Assembly (NCBI GenBank): GCA_028280955.1
Contig: JANQKU010000084.1
Span: 1-39,683 of the forward strand
Length of the DNA: 39,683 nucleotides
From: Opitutaceae bacterium
Lineage (GTDB): Bacteria > Verrucomicrobiota > Verrucomicrobiia > Opitutales > Opitutaceae
Direction: 5' to 3'
Shown: piece after piece, positions 26,802 through 34,975 of the stretch
Position numbering within the stretch: the stretch's first letter is position 1
How the letters are laid out: the number at the start of each line of letters is the position of its first letter
Position numbers and translations under genes: made by a program
Notes under the pieces: generated by a model
Told to the model about the DNA's origin: nothing
What the model saw: only the letters and a program-made list of their open reading frames with translations
The model's database searches: none

Positions 26802-28307
26802 TTAAACAAGCTTCTTTGGACGAAAGGCTGGGCCAAAGAATATCATAGATCCGGCATCCGAAAGAAAATACAGAACTAATGCCCAAAACCCTAAGCCTTT
26901 GATCGCCAGCATCAATGCGACTGTAAAAAAATCCAGCGTCGCATAATGATAAGCCGCTCCCATTAAGACAAAGCCAAGAACACTTTCAAAAATAGCCAAC
27001 ACCACTAACAAAGGTCGGGTAGATCCAACCTGAAAAAGGCCGCGCAAGTTACCTCTACTCTTTCCCTTCGGAGTTCTCACAAATTCACCACCAGAAGAAA
27101 GCAATCCTTCAACCGCAGCTCCAAAACAAGTCAAGCTCATGGCCAACCCAAAAGAGAGAACAAGAGGAGCGGCCAAAAGCCACAGCACAATGTCATACCA
27201 TCGACCACTCCTGAAAAACTGCCCCATAACATAAAACGTCACTGTTGAAGCGCCTGCCAAAAGAATCACCAGTGGATGAGTCACTGCAAAGGCACCTTGA
27301 GGAACCACTCCAAAAAAAGCTAAATAAGGGACCAATGTTATCGAAAACAAAACCAGAAAGAGATGAACAAAACCCACTGTTAAATGAAAAAAGGCTTCTC
27401 TCTTTACCTTTCCCGGCAACTCACTACGCAAAACCTGTGAAAGCAGTTTTCGCATCACTTGAATGCCGCCCTTGGTCCATCGTCGCTGCTGTGATTTAAA
27501 GGCCACAAGACTTTCCGGAAGCTCCGAAAGCACCACCACATCTGGATCATAGACAAAACGCCAACCCTTCAACTGAGCCCGGTAGCTTAAGTCCAGATCC
27601 TCAGTCACCGTATCTGGTGTCCATCCCCCAGCATCCTCTAGAGCCTCCCGCTTCCATACTCCGGCAGTCCCATTGAAATTGAAAAAAAGGTCATCGGCAA
27701 AACGCGCCGTTTGTTCCACTACAAAATGAGCATCCAAAAGAATCGACTGGATCCTTGTTAAAAAACCACTCTTTCTGTTTTCAAAACCCCATCGCGCCTG
27801 CACCATTCCAATCTGATCATTGACAAATAACGGCATCATTTTGCGAAGAAAATCTTTGGAAGGTCGAAAATCCACGTCAAAAATCGCAAAAAAATCGGCA
27901 GTTGAGCAAGCTGTCCCCTCTGCCAAAGCCCCCGCCTTGTAACCACTTCTGTTTTGACGCAAAATGTGCTGGCAATGCAACGCACGTTCGGGATGAGCCG
28001 CTAACCATTCCTCAATAATCGAGCTGGTTTCATCTGTCGAATCATCAAGAATCTGTATTTCCAGGCAACCCTCGTCCCATTCAACTGCCGTTACAGTTTC
28101 CAATAAACCGACAATCATCGCAGGTTCATTGTAAATGGGGCACTGGATACAAAGGGAAGCTCCTCTCACCCCATCAGGCCTTCGAGGGAGCACATTATCT
28201 CTCCTCTTCCACCTCAAATACCCCAAACTTATCTTGAGCCGATGAATACCAAAGAGAATGAGCCCAAGCAGTGAAATGAAGTATAAGATCGCAATCAGAA
28301 TCTGCAT
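26802..28307 (-). CDS. Processive family 2 glycosyltransferase (cellulose synthase / CslA-like)
   Basis: The 501-residue membrane enzyme has an N-terminal helix (about 3-22) and then a GT2 domain with all four processive-synthase motifs: DDSTDE at 88-93, DVD at 144-146, TED at 235-237 and QQRRW at 273-277. Four or five membrane segments follow from about 300. The Q(Q/x)RRW motif identifies enzymes that hold a growing chain in the membrane channel, such as glucomannan (CslA) or beta-glucan synthases. No PilZ domain or BcsB partner is seen nearby, so it is not a standard cellulose operon. It is preceded by the LysR gene on the same strand with a terminator in between. The product is unknown, perhaps an exopolysaccharide or glycolipid. 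Confidence 0.88.
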   Translation of the reverse strand: MQILIAILYFISLLGLILFGIHRLKISLGYLRWKRRDNVLPRRPDGVRGASLCIQCPIYNEPAMIVGLLETVTAVEWDEGCLEIQILDDSTDETSSIIEEWLAAHPERALHCQHILRQNRSGYKAGALAEGTACSTADFFAIFDVDFRPSKDFLRKMMPLFVNDQIGMVQARWGFENRKSGFLTRIQSILLDAHFVVEQTARFADDLFFNFNGTAGVWKREALEDAGGWTPDTVTEDLDLSYRAQLKGWRFVYDPDVVVLSELPESLVAFKSQQRRWTKGGIQVMRKLLSQVLRSELPGKVKREAFFHLTVGFVHLFLVLFSITLVPYLAFFGVVPQGAFAVTHPLVILLAGASTVTFYVMGQFFRSGRWYDIVLWLLAAPLVLSFGLAMSLTCFGAAVEGLLSSGGEFVRTPKGKSRGNLRGLFQVGSTRPLLVVLAIFESVLGFVLMGAAYHYATLDFFTVALMLAIKGLGFWALVLYFLSDAGSMIFFGPAFRPKKLV

Positions 28308-28327
28308 AAAGTCACCTCAAAATGAAC

Positions 28328-28362
28328 AAAAGCCCTCAAGGTTCAAGCATGAGGCGCTTTTA
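28328..28362 (-). terminator. Terminator downstream of the LysR gene
   Basis: On the minus strand AAAAGC-G-CCTCA pairs with TGAGG-GCTTTT around an 11-base loop (one bulged base) and the stem ends in T-rich sequence. It lies between the LysR stop at 28470 and the start of the glycosyltransferase gene at 28307. The near-symmetry means it could also work from the plus side. Confidence 0.7.
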
Positions 28363-28401
28363 TTTCAATAAGAGCTAGCTTCTACCAATCCTTTTTCTCA
28401 G

Positions 28402-28449
28402 TGAGAAGCTTTCCAGACTCATTATTTTGACTTCCCAGAAAGCTTCTCA
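28402..28449. repeat. Perfect 12-bp inverted repeat
   Basis: TGAGAAGCTTTC at 28402-28413 is repeated exactly inverted at 28438-28449 with a 24-base spacer. It lies 21 bp after the LysR stop. Neither side has a T-tract, so a simple rho-independent terminator is unlikely. It may be a protein-binding site or an mRNA 3' stabilising hairpin. Confidence 0.75.
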
Positions 28450-28469
28450 ACCTTACTGATTGCGAAAAT

Positions 28470-29357
28470 CTATGATTTTTTCTTTCCCGCAAGTGTCTCG
28501 ATAAATTTCTTCATAGCGGGAGTAAGCACTCTACCCTTTCGATGTAAAATTGCCAGGGGACGAGTGAATCTCTTATCCTTAAAAGGAATCGCCACAAGAG
28601 TTCCCTGACGAGATTCCTGCTCAATAGTAGCCTGCGGAACGATAGCCACCCCGGCATCAATTTCGACGGCACGCTTAACCGTCTCAATATTGTCAAATTC
28701 CATCACCGTCTCGATCTCGAATTTATAGTCTCGAAAGATCGAATCAACGGCCTTCCGTGTCGGAATATCTGGATCAAATCCAATGAATTTATAATCCACC
28801 AAAGCCTCTACCTCCACGTTCTTTTTTTCGGCCAGCGGATGATTAGGATGACAGACCAATACCAGATTATCATCTCTAAACGGAACGATTTCAATTTGGC
28901 GCATTTTTACTGGAAACGCCACCAGACCAAAATCCACCGCATTATGAATGATATCTTCGTAAACAAGATTGGACCTTCGATATTCGACCCGAACGTTGAC
29001 TGAAGGATACTCACTCAAGAACTGTTTAATATAAGGAGGCAATTCGTGTAAACCGATACTGTAGATCGTGGAAATCCGAATCGTTCCACTAATGACCTTT
29101 TTCATTTCCTGCAGCTCACTCATTAACTTTTCATAAGCATGCAGCATTTCCTTAGCCGATTCATAGACTCGGTTACCTTCTCTGGTCAGCTGAAATTGTT
29201 TCTGACTTCGATCAATGAGGAGTATCTTAAAATGCCGCTCCATTGAACGAGCTTGTTGACTGACGGCCGATTGGGTTATTCCATTCAGCTTTGCCGCACG
29301 GGAAAAACTCTTGGTTTCAACCAAATCCGCAAATATTTTGAAGTTACCAATTTGCAT
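28470..29357 (-). CDS. LysR-type transcriptional regulator
   Basis: The 295-residue protein has the LysR winged helix at about 1-60 (FSRAAKLNGITQSAVSQQAR, the recognition region), the linker helix to about 90 and a periplasmic-binding-like effector domain (about 92-290) with GTIRISTIYSIGLHELPPYI and VKRAVEIDAGVAIVPQATI. Such proteins usually control a divergent gene and themselves with a small effector. Here yggS begins 69 bp away on the other strand, but that gap is short and AT-rich and I could not define a T-N11-A operator. The effector is unknown; the domain layout is of the CysB/CbbR kind in general form only. Confidence 0.93.
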   Translation of the reverse strand: MQIGNFKIFADLVETKSFSRAAKLNGITQSAVSQQARSMERHFKILLIDRSQKQFQLTREGNRVYESAKEMLHAYEKLMSELQEMKKVISGTIRISTIYSIGLHELPPYIKQFLSEYPSVNVRVEYRRSNLVYEDIIHNAVDFGLVAFPVKMRQIEIVPFRDDNLVLVCHPNHPLAEKKNVEVEALVDYKFIGFDPDIPTRKAVDSIFRDYKFEIETVMEFDNIETVKRAVEIDAGVAIVPQATIEQESRQGTLVAIPFKDKRFTRPLAILHRKGRVLTPAMKKFIETLAGKKKS

Positions 29358-29426
29358 GAGATTTTATTATTTTTCTCAAAACATAAACAAAACTTATCAA
29401 TCATCAAACAAAAAGTAGCCTTATTA

Positions 29427-30122
29427 ATGGAATTAGCTTACGAAGAATTTACAGCCCGAGCAGACCAAATTTTGGAGGAAATCAAAGCCTACTGCCTTGC
29501 CTGCGGACGTGAGCCATCAGAAGTTGAACTTCTACCTGTTACAAAAAATCATCCGGTTGTCGCTCTTGAGTACGTCCAACGTTATGGACTCTCTTGCATT
29601 GGAGAAAATCGAGTCCAAGAGGCTCTTTCCAAAAAGGAACAGTTCCCAGGGCATTTGAAATGGGAACTCATCGGCCACCTCCAGACAAATAAGGCAAAAG
29701 TGGCAGCCATTCATTTTGATCGAATCCAAAGTGTCGATAGCATTAAACTCATTCGTCGCCTCGCTCATGGCGCTTCAGAAGCAGATCGTAAACTTCCCAT
29801 CCTCCTTCAATTCAACGCTGGTAATGATCCAGCAAAATACGGCGCCGAAATTTCTGAAGCGCCTTTCATCATGGAAGAAGCTCTCTCTCAACAGAATCTC
29901 AAAGTAGACGGACTAATGACCATTGCTCCACTCTCTGAGAATTCTGATATAGCCAAATATACCTTTAATACCCTGCGCGAATGCAGAGATCAGTTGGAAG
30001 AAGAGTTTTCTATCACGCTTCCAGTTCTATCCATGGGTATGTCTGGAGATCTCGAATCCGCTATTTTCGCAGGCAGTACTCAAGTGAGAATTGGGACGGC
30101 CCTTTTCGGTCAGAGAAATTGA
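29427..30122 (+). CDS. yggS: YggS family pyridoxal-phosphate homeostasis protein
   Basis: A 231-residue TIM-barrel protein of the YggS/PLPBP family. LLPVTKNHPV holds the conserved Lys region for PLP (the family usually reads AVSKTHP), followed by CIGENRVQEALSKKEQF, WELIGHLQTNKAK, the IQSVDS segment, KYGAE, GLMTIAPLSENSD, LSMGMSGDLESAI and STQVRIGTALFG. It binds PLP without known catalysis and affects amino acid and vitamin B6 balance. The frame opens upstream over the LysR gene, so I place the start at the ATG at 29427 where homology begins. No strong Shine-Dalgarno precedes it. It is followed by the SirB1-like gene. Confidence 0.93.
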   Translation: MELAYEEFTARADQILEEIKAYCLACGREPSEVELLPVTKNHPVVALEYVQRYGLSCIGENRVQEALSKKEQFPGHLKWELIGHLQTNKAKVAAIHFDRIQSVDSIKLIRRLAHGASEADRKLPILLQFNAGNDPAKYGAEISEAPFIMEEALSQQNLKVDGLMTIAPLSENSDIAKYTFNTLRECRDQLEEEFSITLPVLSMGMSGDLESAIFAGSTQVRIGTALFGQRN

Positions 30123-30186
30123 GAAATCAAAACACCTATCATTTACAGGTTGCTGGAGATGCGATCACCCCTTTAATCAACAATCT

Positions 30187-31053
30187 GTGACGCCCGTAAA
30201 ACTCTCCAGTTCTCACAAGCAAGCGTTCTGTCAACTCATAGACGATCCTTCTCCAAAAGTCCGAGAAGCTATGATCAAACACCTGCAAGACTGTGGCACT
30301 GAGGCTATCATTTGGCTGAGAGAATTAGCTAATTCATCAGACACCTCGATCGCCCATCACGCCGAAGCTCTTCTCTCAGACTTAGCCCTTTCAAATCCTG
30401 TTTCAGAATTTTTCGGATTCATCTGTTCACTCAAATATGAACTTGAGACAGGTATCTTTTTAATGAGCCGGGCCGCTTACCCCTCTCTAAAAATCAATGA
30501 CTGGGTTACTGGCTTAAACAGAATCGCACAGCGTTGCCGTGAGCTGATCACAGAACCAATGTCTGCTCGGGAAAAATGCCGTATTCTCAACCGGGTTATC
30601 TTTTTTGAATATGAATTCACCATAGACTATGGAACTTCTGCCAATCCCAAGACGCTTTTTTGCCCACTCTTGCTGAGGTCGAAAAAAGCCACCCCGTTTA
30701 CTCTGGCCATTCTTTATTCATTGATCGCAGAACGTTGTAATCTACGGATTGAACCCGTCGATATTCCAAACTATTTTCTGGTGGGATGTTATACCGATGA
30801 CACACCCTTTTTTATCAATCCTTCTACCTCAGGCACCTTTATCAGTGCCGAAGAAGTCACCGAGATGATTCGTTCACAAAAGAAAACACCCGACTTGGGA
30901 AATCTCACCCCACTACCCATCAGAGAAATTCTTCGCACTCTTTGCCAGCATATCTCAAAAACTTTTTCTCAAACCGGAGACACGACAAAAGCAACACTCT
31001 TCACACAATTTGCCGAAGAATTTGACGCAACTCACAAACGAAACGTCGATTAG
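30187..31053 (+). CDS. HEAT-repeat plus SirB1/transglutaminase-like protein
   Basis: Residues 1-75 form HEAT-like helices (FCQLIDDPSPKVREAMIKHL), followed at about 80-230 by a SirB1-type transglutaminase-like core with AREKCRILNRVIFFEYEF, ATPFTLAILYSLIAERCNLR and PVDIPNYFLVGCY. There is no upstream ATG. The open frame reaches a TTG at 30091 inside yggS, but the folded part begins after a GTG at 30187, which I use (288 residues) with modest certainty. Where related proteins usually carry a His in a P(G/N)HF motif, this one has PNYF, so the catalytic triad may be incomplete. Such proteins are frequent in Verrucomicrobia and Planctomycetes-type genomes; their function is unknown. It lies downstream of yggS on the same strand. 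Confidence 0.72.
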   Translation: MTPVKLSSSHKQAFCQLIDDPSPKVREAMIKHLQDCGTEAIIWLRELANSSDTSIAHHAEALLSDLALSNPVSEFFGFICSLKYELETGIFLMSRAAYPSLKINDWVTGLNRIAQRCRELITEPMSAREKCRILNRVIFFEYEFTIDYGTSANPKTLFCPLLLRSKKATPFTLAILYSLIAERCNLRIEPVDIPNYFLVGCYTDDTPFFINPSTSGTFISAEEVTEMIRSQKKTPDLGNLTPLPIREILRTLCQHISKTFSQTGDTTKATLFTQFAEEFDATHKRNVD

Positions 31054-31239
31054 GAATATCTGGAAATTGAAGAATAAGAAAGTGAGATGAATCTTCGAAG
31101 TCAAAAAGGGAGCATATTCAAATTCATTAAATTTACAGCACTGAGTTTTGAGCAAGGAAACCGCTCAGTTTCAACCAACTAAATTTTCAGAGACTGCCTT
31201 AAAAGACTCTCAAAGCATTTTAAATCTTAACATGTTCTA

Positions 31240-32151
31240 ATGGACACAGATACTCCTTTAACGCTCGATCACCTCAAAAACTGGACCTTCACCGGAATAC
31301 CCCTGGCAGTTTTAGGGTTTCCCATTCATCACTCCATCAGTCCAGCGATGCATAATGCTGCCCTGGCTGAAATGGCTAAAACTCATCCTGCTTTCTCAAA
31401 CTGGCAATACTTCCGCTTTGAAGTTCCCCCTAATGACCTTCCCCAAGCCATCAAAGTGCTCTATCAACATAAGTTCCGCGGAATAAACCTGACTCTACCT
31501 CACAAAATTATCGCTTTTCAAGAACTCGAACACATCGATGCAACCGCTCAACCCATCGGGGCCATTAATACCCTATCCTGGACACCCGATGGATACCATG
31601 GATTTAACACCGATGGATATGGACTTGAGCACGGCCTTCGCGAAGATCTACAAACCACTCTCAAAGATGCTCATGTCATTCTTCTTGGAGCCGGAGGAGC
31701 TGCCCGGGGAGCCGCCATCGAATGTGCCCAACGAAATTGCGCGTCTCTCTGGATCGGTAATCGAACCAAGGCAAAAGCCGATACACTGGCAAATGATGTG
31801 AAAGCACTCCATCCATCTGTTTCTATTTCAACCTTTGAACCAACGACACCTCCCGACAATTTGCCTCCGGAAACGATTCTCATCAATGCCACATCTGCCG
31901 GCCTTAAGGAAGCTGACCCTATGCCGATCAATCTCCAAAAATTGAGAACCACCCCAAAAGTGTACGACATGATCTACAACCCCGCACAAACACAGTTACT
32001 TCGTTCCGCCGCCGCTAACGGACTAGCTAACGCCAATGGACTTTCCATGTTGGTTCATCAAGGCGTTAGAAGCCTACAAATATGGAGCCAAAAAGACGTT
32101 CCCGTTCAAACGATGCGCAAAGCGGCTCTAGTAGCGCTTAATCTTCATTAA
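31240..32151 (+). CDS. aroE: Shikimate dehydrogenase
   Basis: The 303-residue enzyme reduces 3-dehydroshikimate with NADPH in the chorismate pathway. The substrate site is GFPIHHSISPAMHNAAL (about 25-41), with catalytic Lys in GINLTLPHK, followed by AIGAINTL-type residues and NTDGYGL. The Rossmann motif is VILLGAGGAARGAAIECAQR, with IGNRTKAKADTL after it (NRT fits NADP preference). It ends one base before the prepilin peptidase gene, so the two are co-transcribed. The N-terminus is slightly longer than in E. coli AroE. A DAHP synthase of the same pathway lies at 36206, not in an operon with it. Confidence 0.95.
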   Translation: MDTDTPLTLDHLKNWTFTGIPLAVLGFPIHHSISPAMHNAALAEMAKTHPAFSNWQYFRFEVPPNDLPQAIKVLYQHKFRGINLTLPHKIIAFQELEHIDATAQPIGAINTLSWTPDGYHGFNTDGYGLEHGLREDLQTTLKDAHVILLGAGGAARGAAIECAQRNCASLWIGNRTKAKADTLANDVKALHPSVSISTFEPTTPPDNLPPETILINATSAGLKEADPMPINLQKLRTTPKVYDMIYNPAQTQLLRSAAANGLANANGLSMLVHQGVRSLQIWSQKDVPVQTMRKAALVALNLH

Positions 32152-32152
32152 A

Positions 32153-33055
32153 ATGCTCAACGATATTATATCGCTAGACAGCGAGTTCCCTCTATTTTTT
32201 CAAATCATTGCCTTCGCCTTTGGCGCTATAGTCGGAAGCTTTCTCAATGTATGTATCTATCGAATACCTAAGAATCAATCAATTATCACTCCCGGTTCAC
32301 ATTGCAGCTGCGGACAGCCTATCCCGTGGTATCATAATATCCCTATTTTTACCTGGTTGATCTTACGGGGACAAAGTGCCTGCTGCAAGAAACCCTTCAG
32401 CATCCGCTATCCTGCTATCGAATTGCTCACTGCTGTGCTCTTTGTGCTCTCCTGGCGTTTTTTTACACCTAGCACAGCTCTGGTCGGAATGCTCTTCATT
32501 TCCATTCTCATCTGCGCCACTTTCATCGACCTTGATCATATGATCATTCCCGATCGTTTCACCATCGGAGGGGCACTTATGGGGGTCATCCTTTCCTTTG
32601 CCATACCTTCCCTCCACGGCTATCAAAGTGATCTTTTTATTTTCGATAGCATACACTCAGGATTCGAAAGTATTATTGGTCTTCTCATCGGTTCATCTAT
32701 TGTCCTCTGGATCGGACTACTGGCAGAGATCATTCTGAAAAAAGAAGCGATGGGCTTTGGAGATGTTAAATTTCTTGGAGCGATCGGCGCATTCATCGGA
32801 TGGCAAGGCGCCATTTTTTCTATCTTTGGAGGCGCCATCATCGGCACATTATGGTTTGCCCTGTTTCTTCTGGTTAAAGGACTTTTTAGAAGAAAAAAAG
32901 TGCCTGCTGAAGGTGAGGCATCCGCAGCATCCAATCAACTAATGGAACATCACACACCCTCTGGTCCCATGCTCGCCGCGGGAGGTTTGCTTTACTTCCT
33001 CTTTTTACATTCGTGGGTAGATGCTTATTTCAACGAAATTATCAGCTTATTTTAA
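32153..33055 (+). CDS. pilD: Prepilin peptidase / N-methyltransferase (type IV)
   Basis: This 300-residue integral membrane A24 aspartic peptidase cuts prepilins after Gly and methylates the new N-terminal Phe. It has GAIVGSFLNVCIYRIP at 25-39, a cytoplasmic zinc site with Cys at 51, 53, 77 and 78, CATFIDLDHMIIPDRF with the catalytic Asp at 126 or 128, and MGFGDVKFLGAIGAFIG with the second catalytic Asp (GD). About eight membrane helices are present. The C-terminal 40 residues are an extra soluble stretch (EGEASAASNQLMEHHTPSG) before a last helix. It starts 1 bp after aroE and most likely processes the pilins at 13162-13943. Confidence 0.95.
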   Translation: MLNDIISLDSEFPLFFQIIAFAFGAIVGSFLNVCIYRIPKNQSIITPGSHCSCGQPIPWYHNIPIFTWLILRGQSACCKKPFSIRYPAIELLTAVLFVLSWRFFTPSTALVGMLFISILICATFIDLDHMIIPDRFTIGGALMGVILSFAIPSLHGYQSDLFIFDSIHSGFESIIGLLIGSSIVLWIGLLAEIILKKEAMGFGDVKFLGAIGAFIGWQGAIFSIFGGAIIGTLWFALFLLVKGLFRRKKVPAEGEASAASNQLMEHHTPSGPMLAAGGLLYFLFLHSWVDAYFNEIISLF

Positions 33056-33089
33056 TGCCTTTTCCCATATAGAAAAACATCTTAGAGCC

Positions 33090-34244
33090 TTAAAGAAGCT
33101 CCACTCCATCCCCGACTGTTACCGAAAAAACGTCCAGATCCTGCCCAAACATCTTTTTATAGTTAGCTGTAACCGTTTTTCCATCACCGGCAGTAAAAGC
33201 TTCATTGGTCATTGCAATGACAGCGCCACCAAATCCACCACCTGTCAGCCGAGCTCCATATACATTCTCAGTGACAGAAAGCTGCTCGACTAAAAAGTCC
33301 AGCTCTTCTGTGGTGTTTTCAAAAAAGTTCCGAGAGCTTTCATGTGAGGCCAGCAATAATTTCCCGGCAGATTCAATGTCGCCTTCTGCAATAACACGAC
33401 ACATCTCATGAACACGGAGGTTTTCGGTCACAACATGTATGGCCCGTCGTTTTTCTTCACCAGATAAACGAGAAGCGACAGTATCGATCTGCTCGACTGT
33501 TCCCTCTGCCAGGAAGGAGACATTCGGGTACACTTCTTGCAGACCTGCCAGAGCTCGTTGGCATTCACCATGCCTGACTGAATAAAGAGAATCCACCAAA
33601 GCATGCTTTTTCTTTGTATTGAATACCCAAAAAACCACATCCGGGAAAAATCCAATCCTCGAAACCTCATTTTCCTTACAATCAATATGAACAAGATTTT
33701 CTCTTTTTCCCAAAGCAGATACTGATTGATCCAAAATTCCGCAAGGGACCCCTACAAAATTATTTTCAGCCTCCCGACCGATCGCTGCCAGTTCAACCAG
33801 TTCAAATGACATTCCATACAATTTCCCAAATCCAATCGCAGCGGCTAATTCCATCGCAGCGCTACTACTCAAGCCTGCCCCTATCGGAAGATCTGACACC
33901 GCGGCAAAATCAAACCCCCTATCCAATGGCAGTCCTCTCCGTATCAACGCATCCAACACACCCAACGGGTAATTAACCCATTCCTCAGCTCCTTTCCTTT
34001 TTTTTATTTCCGGTCCACCCGAAACAATCTTTTCGGACAAATCATTCGTGTAAAACTGCCAACAGTTATCCTCTCTTAATGAAAGCCCGACATAAATCGA
34101 ATGATTGATCGCAGCCCCCAACACAGTGCCACCATTATAGTCTGTGTGGTTTCCGATAACTTCGATTCTACCCGGAGCACGCCCGATGATATCAGGAGCT
34201 CTTCCATAAACAGATCGAAACCGATCAATCAGTAAATCCTTCAT
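33090..34244 (-). CDS. galK: Galactokinase
   Basis: The 384-residue GHMP kinase phosphorylates galactose at C1 with ATP (Leloir pathway). It has the galactokinase signature GRIEVIGNHTDYNGG at 25-39, the ATP motif PIGAGLSSSAA at 120-130, the catalytic Asp in CGILDQSVSALG, and RLTGGGFGGAVIAM near the C-terminus. GGAAAGAG precedes the ATG by about 2-6 bases. It follows the HU gene on the same strand but is separated by a strong terminator, and no galT or galE lies nearby, so it is likely transcribed alone. Confidence 0.95.
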   Translation of the reverse strand: MKDLLIDRFRSVYGRAPDIIGRAPGRIEVIGNHTDYNGGTVLGAAINHSIYVGLSLREDNCWQFYTNDLSEKIVSGGPEIKKRKGAEEWVNYPLGVLDALIRRGLPLDRGFDFAAVSDLPIGAGLSSSAAMELAAAIGFGKLYGMSFELVELAAIGREAENNFVGVPCGILDQSVSALGKRENLVHIDCKENEVSRIGFFPDVVFWVFNTKKKHALVDSLYSVRHGECQRALAGLQEVYPNVSFLAEGTVEQIDTVASRLSGEEKRRAIHVVTENLRVHEMCRVIAEGDIESAGKLLLASHESSRNFFENTTEELDFLVEQLSVTENVYGARLTGGGFGGAVIAMTNEAFTAGDGKTVTANYKKMFGQDLDVFSVTVGDGVELL

Positions 34245-34263
34245 TCTCTTTCCATAGAAAATA

Positions 34264-34299
34264 AAAAAGCTCGTAGCAGAAACCTGCTGCGAGCTTTTT
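34264..34299 (-). terminator. Strong terminator after the HU gene
   Basis: AAAAAGCTCGTAGCAG pairs with CTGCTGCGAGCTTTTT around AAAC (16 pairs with one G-T in one orientation). A-rich and T-rich ends on both sides make it able to work in either direction. It lies 19 bp downstream of the HU stop at 34318 and upstream of galK. Confidence 0.92.
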
Positions 34300-34317
34300 C
34301 TTAAAGACCGGACAGGG

Positions 34318-34593
34318 TTAAGCCATCGCTTTAAGGCTTGCTCCAGCCTTAAATTTCACAGACTTGGATGCCTTAATCTTAATCGCTTCACCCGTTCTCG
34401 GGTTAATCCCTTTACGGGCAGCACGTTTTGCGACCTTGAAAGTACCAAAACCAATCAATTGGACTTCTTTGTCCTTCTTGATTCCTTTTTTGACTCCATC
34501 AATAACAGCATTCACAGCTCTTTCGGCTGCTGCTTTGGAGGTTTCTTTACCTAAGGTTTTTTGTACCGCAAGAACCAGTTCAGCTTTGTTCAT
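34318..34593 (-). CDS. hup: HU family DNA-binding protein
   Basis: A 91-residue nucleoid protein of the HU/IHF family. It starts MNKAELVLAVQKTLGKETSK, has the beta-arm core VQLIGFGTFKVAKRAARKG, and the DNA-intercalating NPRTGEAIKI with the Pro in the conserved place, then a Lys-rich end (SKSVKFKAGASLKAM). It bends and compacts DNA as a dimer. HU is more likely than IHF because a single gene and the RTGEAIKI form are present. The 5' untranslated region may be long, since the nearest gene upstream is 170 bp away. No obvious Shine-Dalgarno precedes the ATG. Confidence 0.95.
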   Translation of the reverse strand: MNKAELVLAVQKTLGKETSKAAAERAVNAVIDGVKKGIKKDKEVQLIGFGTFKVAKRAARKGINPRTGEAIKIKASKSVKFKAGASLKAMA

Positions 34594-34728
34594 TTTATTA
34601 TATAATTACTTCGAGGTTAAGTTTTTGGGGGTATAAACTCCCGGAAACTGTCACGGGAAACCGAGAAACATTTTCCGTCAACTTCTTTTTGATCAACTAT
34701 CCTTCTTTTTCTCAAAATCCGGACATTT

Positions 34729-34746
34729 TCTACCTTTAAAGGTAGA
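34729..34746. repeat. Perfect 18-bp palindrome
   Basis: TCTACCTTTAAAGGTAGA is fully self-complementary. It lies between the small hypothetical gene (stop at 34763) and hup (start at 34593), about 135 bp upstream of hup. No T-tract follows, so it looks more like an operator than a terminator; as a hairpin it would have only a 7-bp stem with a TTAA loop. Confidence 0.7.
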
Positions 34747-34762
34747 TCCGAAAACAAAGAAG

Positions 34763-34960
34763 CTATTCTCCATTTCGAGCAGCGATGATCTTCTGCAACA
34801 ATTCCTTCAATGCGTCCTCTTTAGAAATGTCCTTCTCTTCAGCGACCTGCACCGCTCTTTTCAAAAGCTGTTTCGCCATTACCTCAGCCTGCGGAGATAC
34901 GGCTCCCAAATGTTCAAACGCTTTGATCAAAGCTTCTTCATCTTCCATTCGCCAATTCAT
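34763..34960 (-). CDS. Small hypothetical protein
   Basis: I do not recognise this 65-residue, mostly helical, acidic protein. It has MEDEEALIKAFEHLGAVSPQ and then AKQLLKRAVQVAEEKDISKE, with charged residues spaced as in an amphipathic helix bundle and no Cys or signal peptide. Met5 at 34948 is an alternative start. It follows ygfZ after 15 bp on the same strand and so is probably co-transcribed with it. Coding status is supported by this spacing and by the regular amphipathic pattern, but homology is untested. Confidence 0.6.
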   Translation of the reverse strand: MNWRMEDEEALIKAFEHLGAVSPQAEVMAKQLLKRAVQVAEEKDISKEDALKELLQKIIAARNGE

Positions 34961-34975
34961 TCTAAAGCTATATCC

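Noticed and set aside
29253-29426. Upstream extension of yggS
   Set aside because: It lies antisense over the LysR coding start and carries no YggS similarity.
30091-30186. Upstream extension of the SirB1-like protein from a TTG
   Set aside because: It overlaps the end of yggS and adds unfolded, non-family residues.
31140-31169. ACTGAG / CTCAGT hairpin between the SirB1-like gene and aroE
   Set aside because: Only 6 bp of stem with a long loop and no T-tract; too weak to call a terminator.
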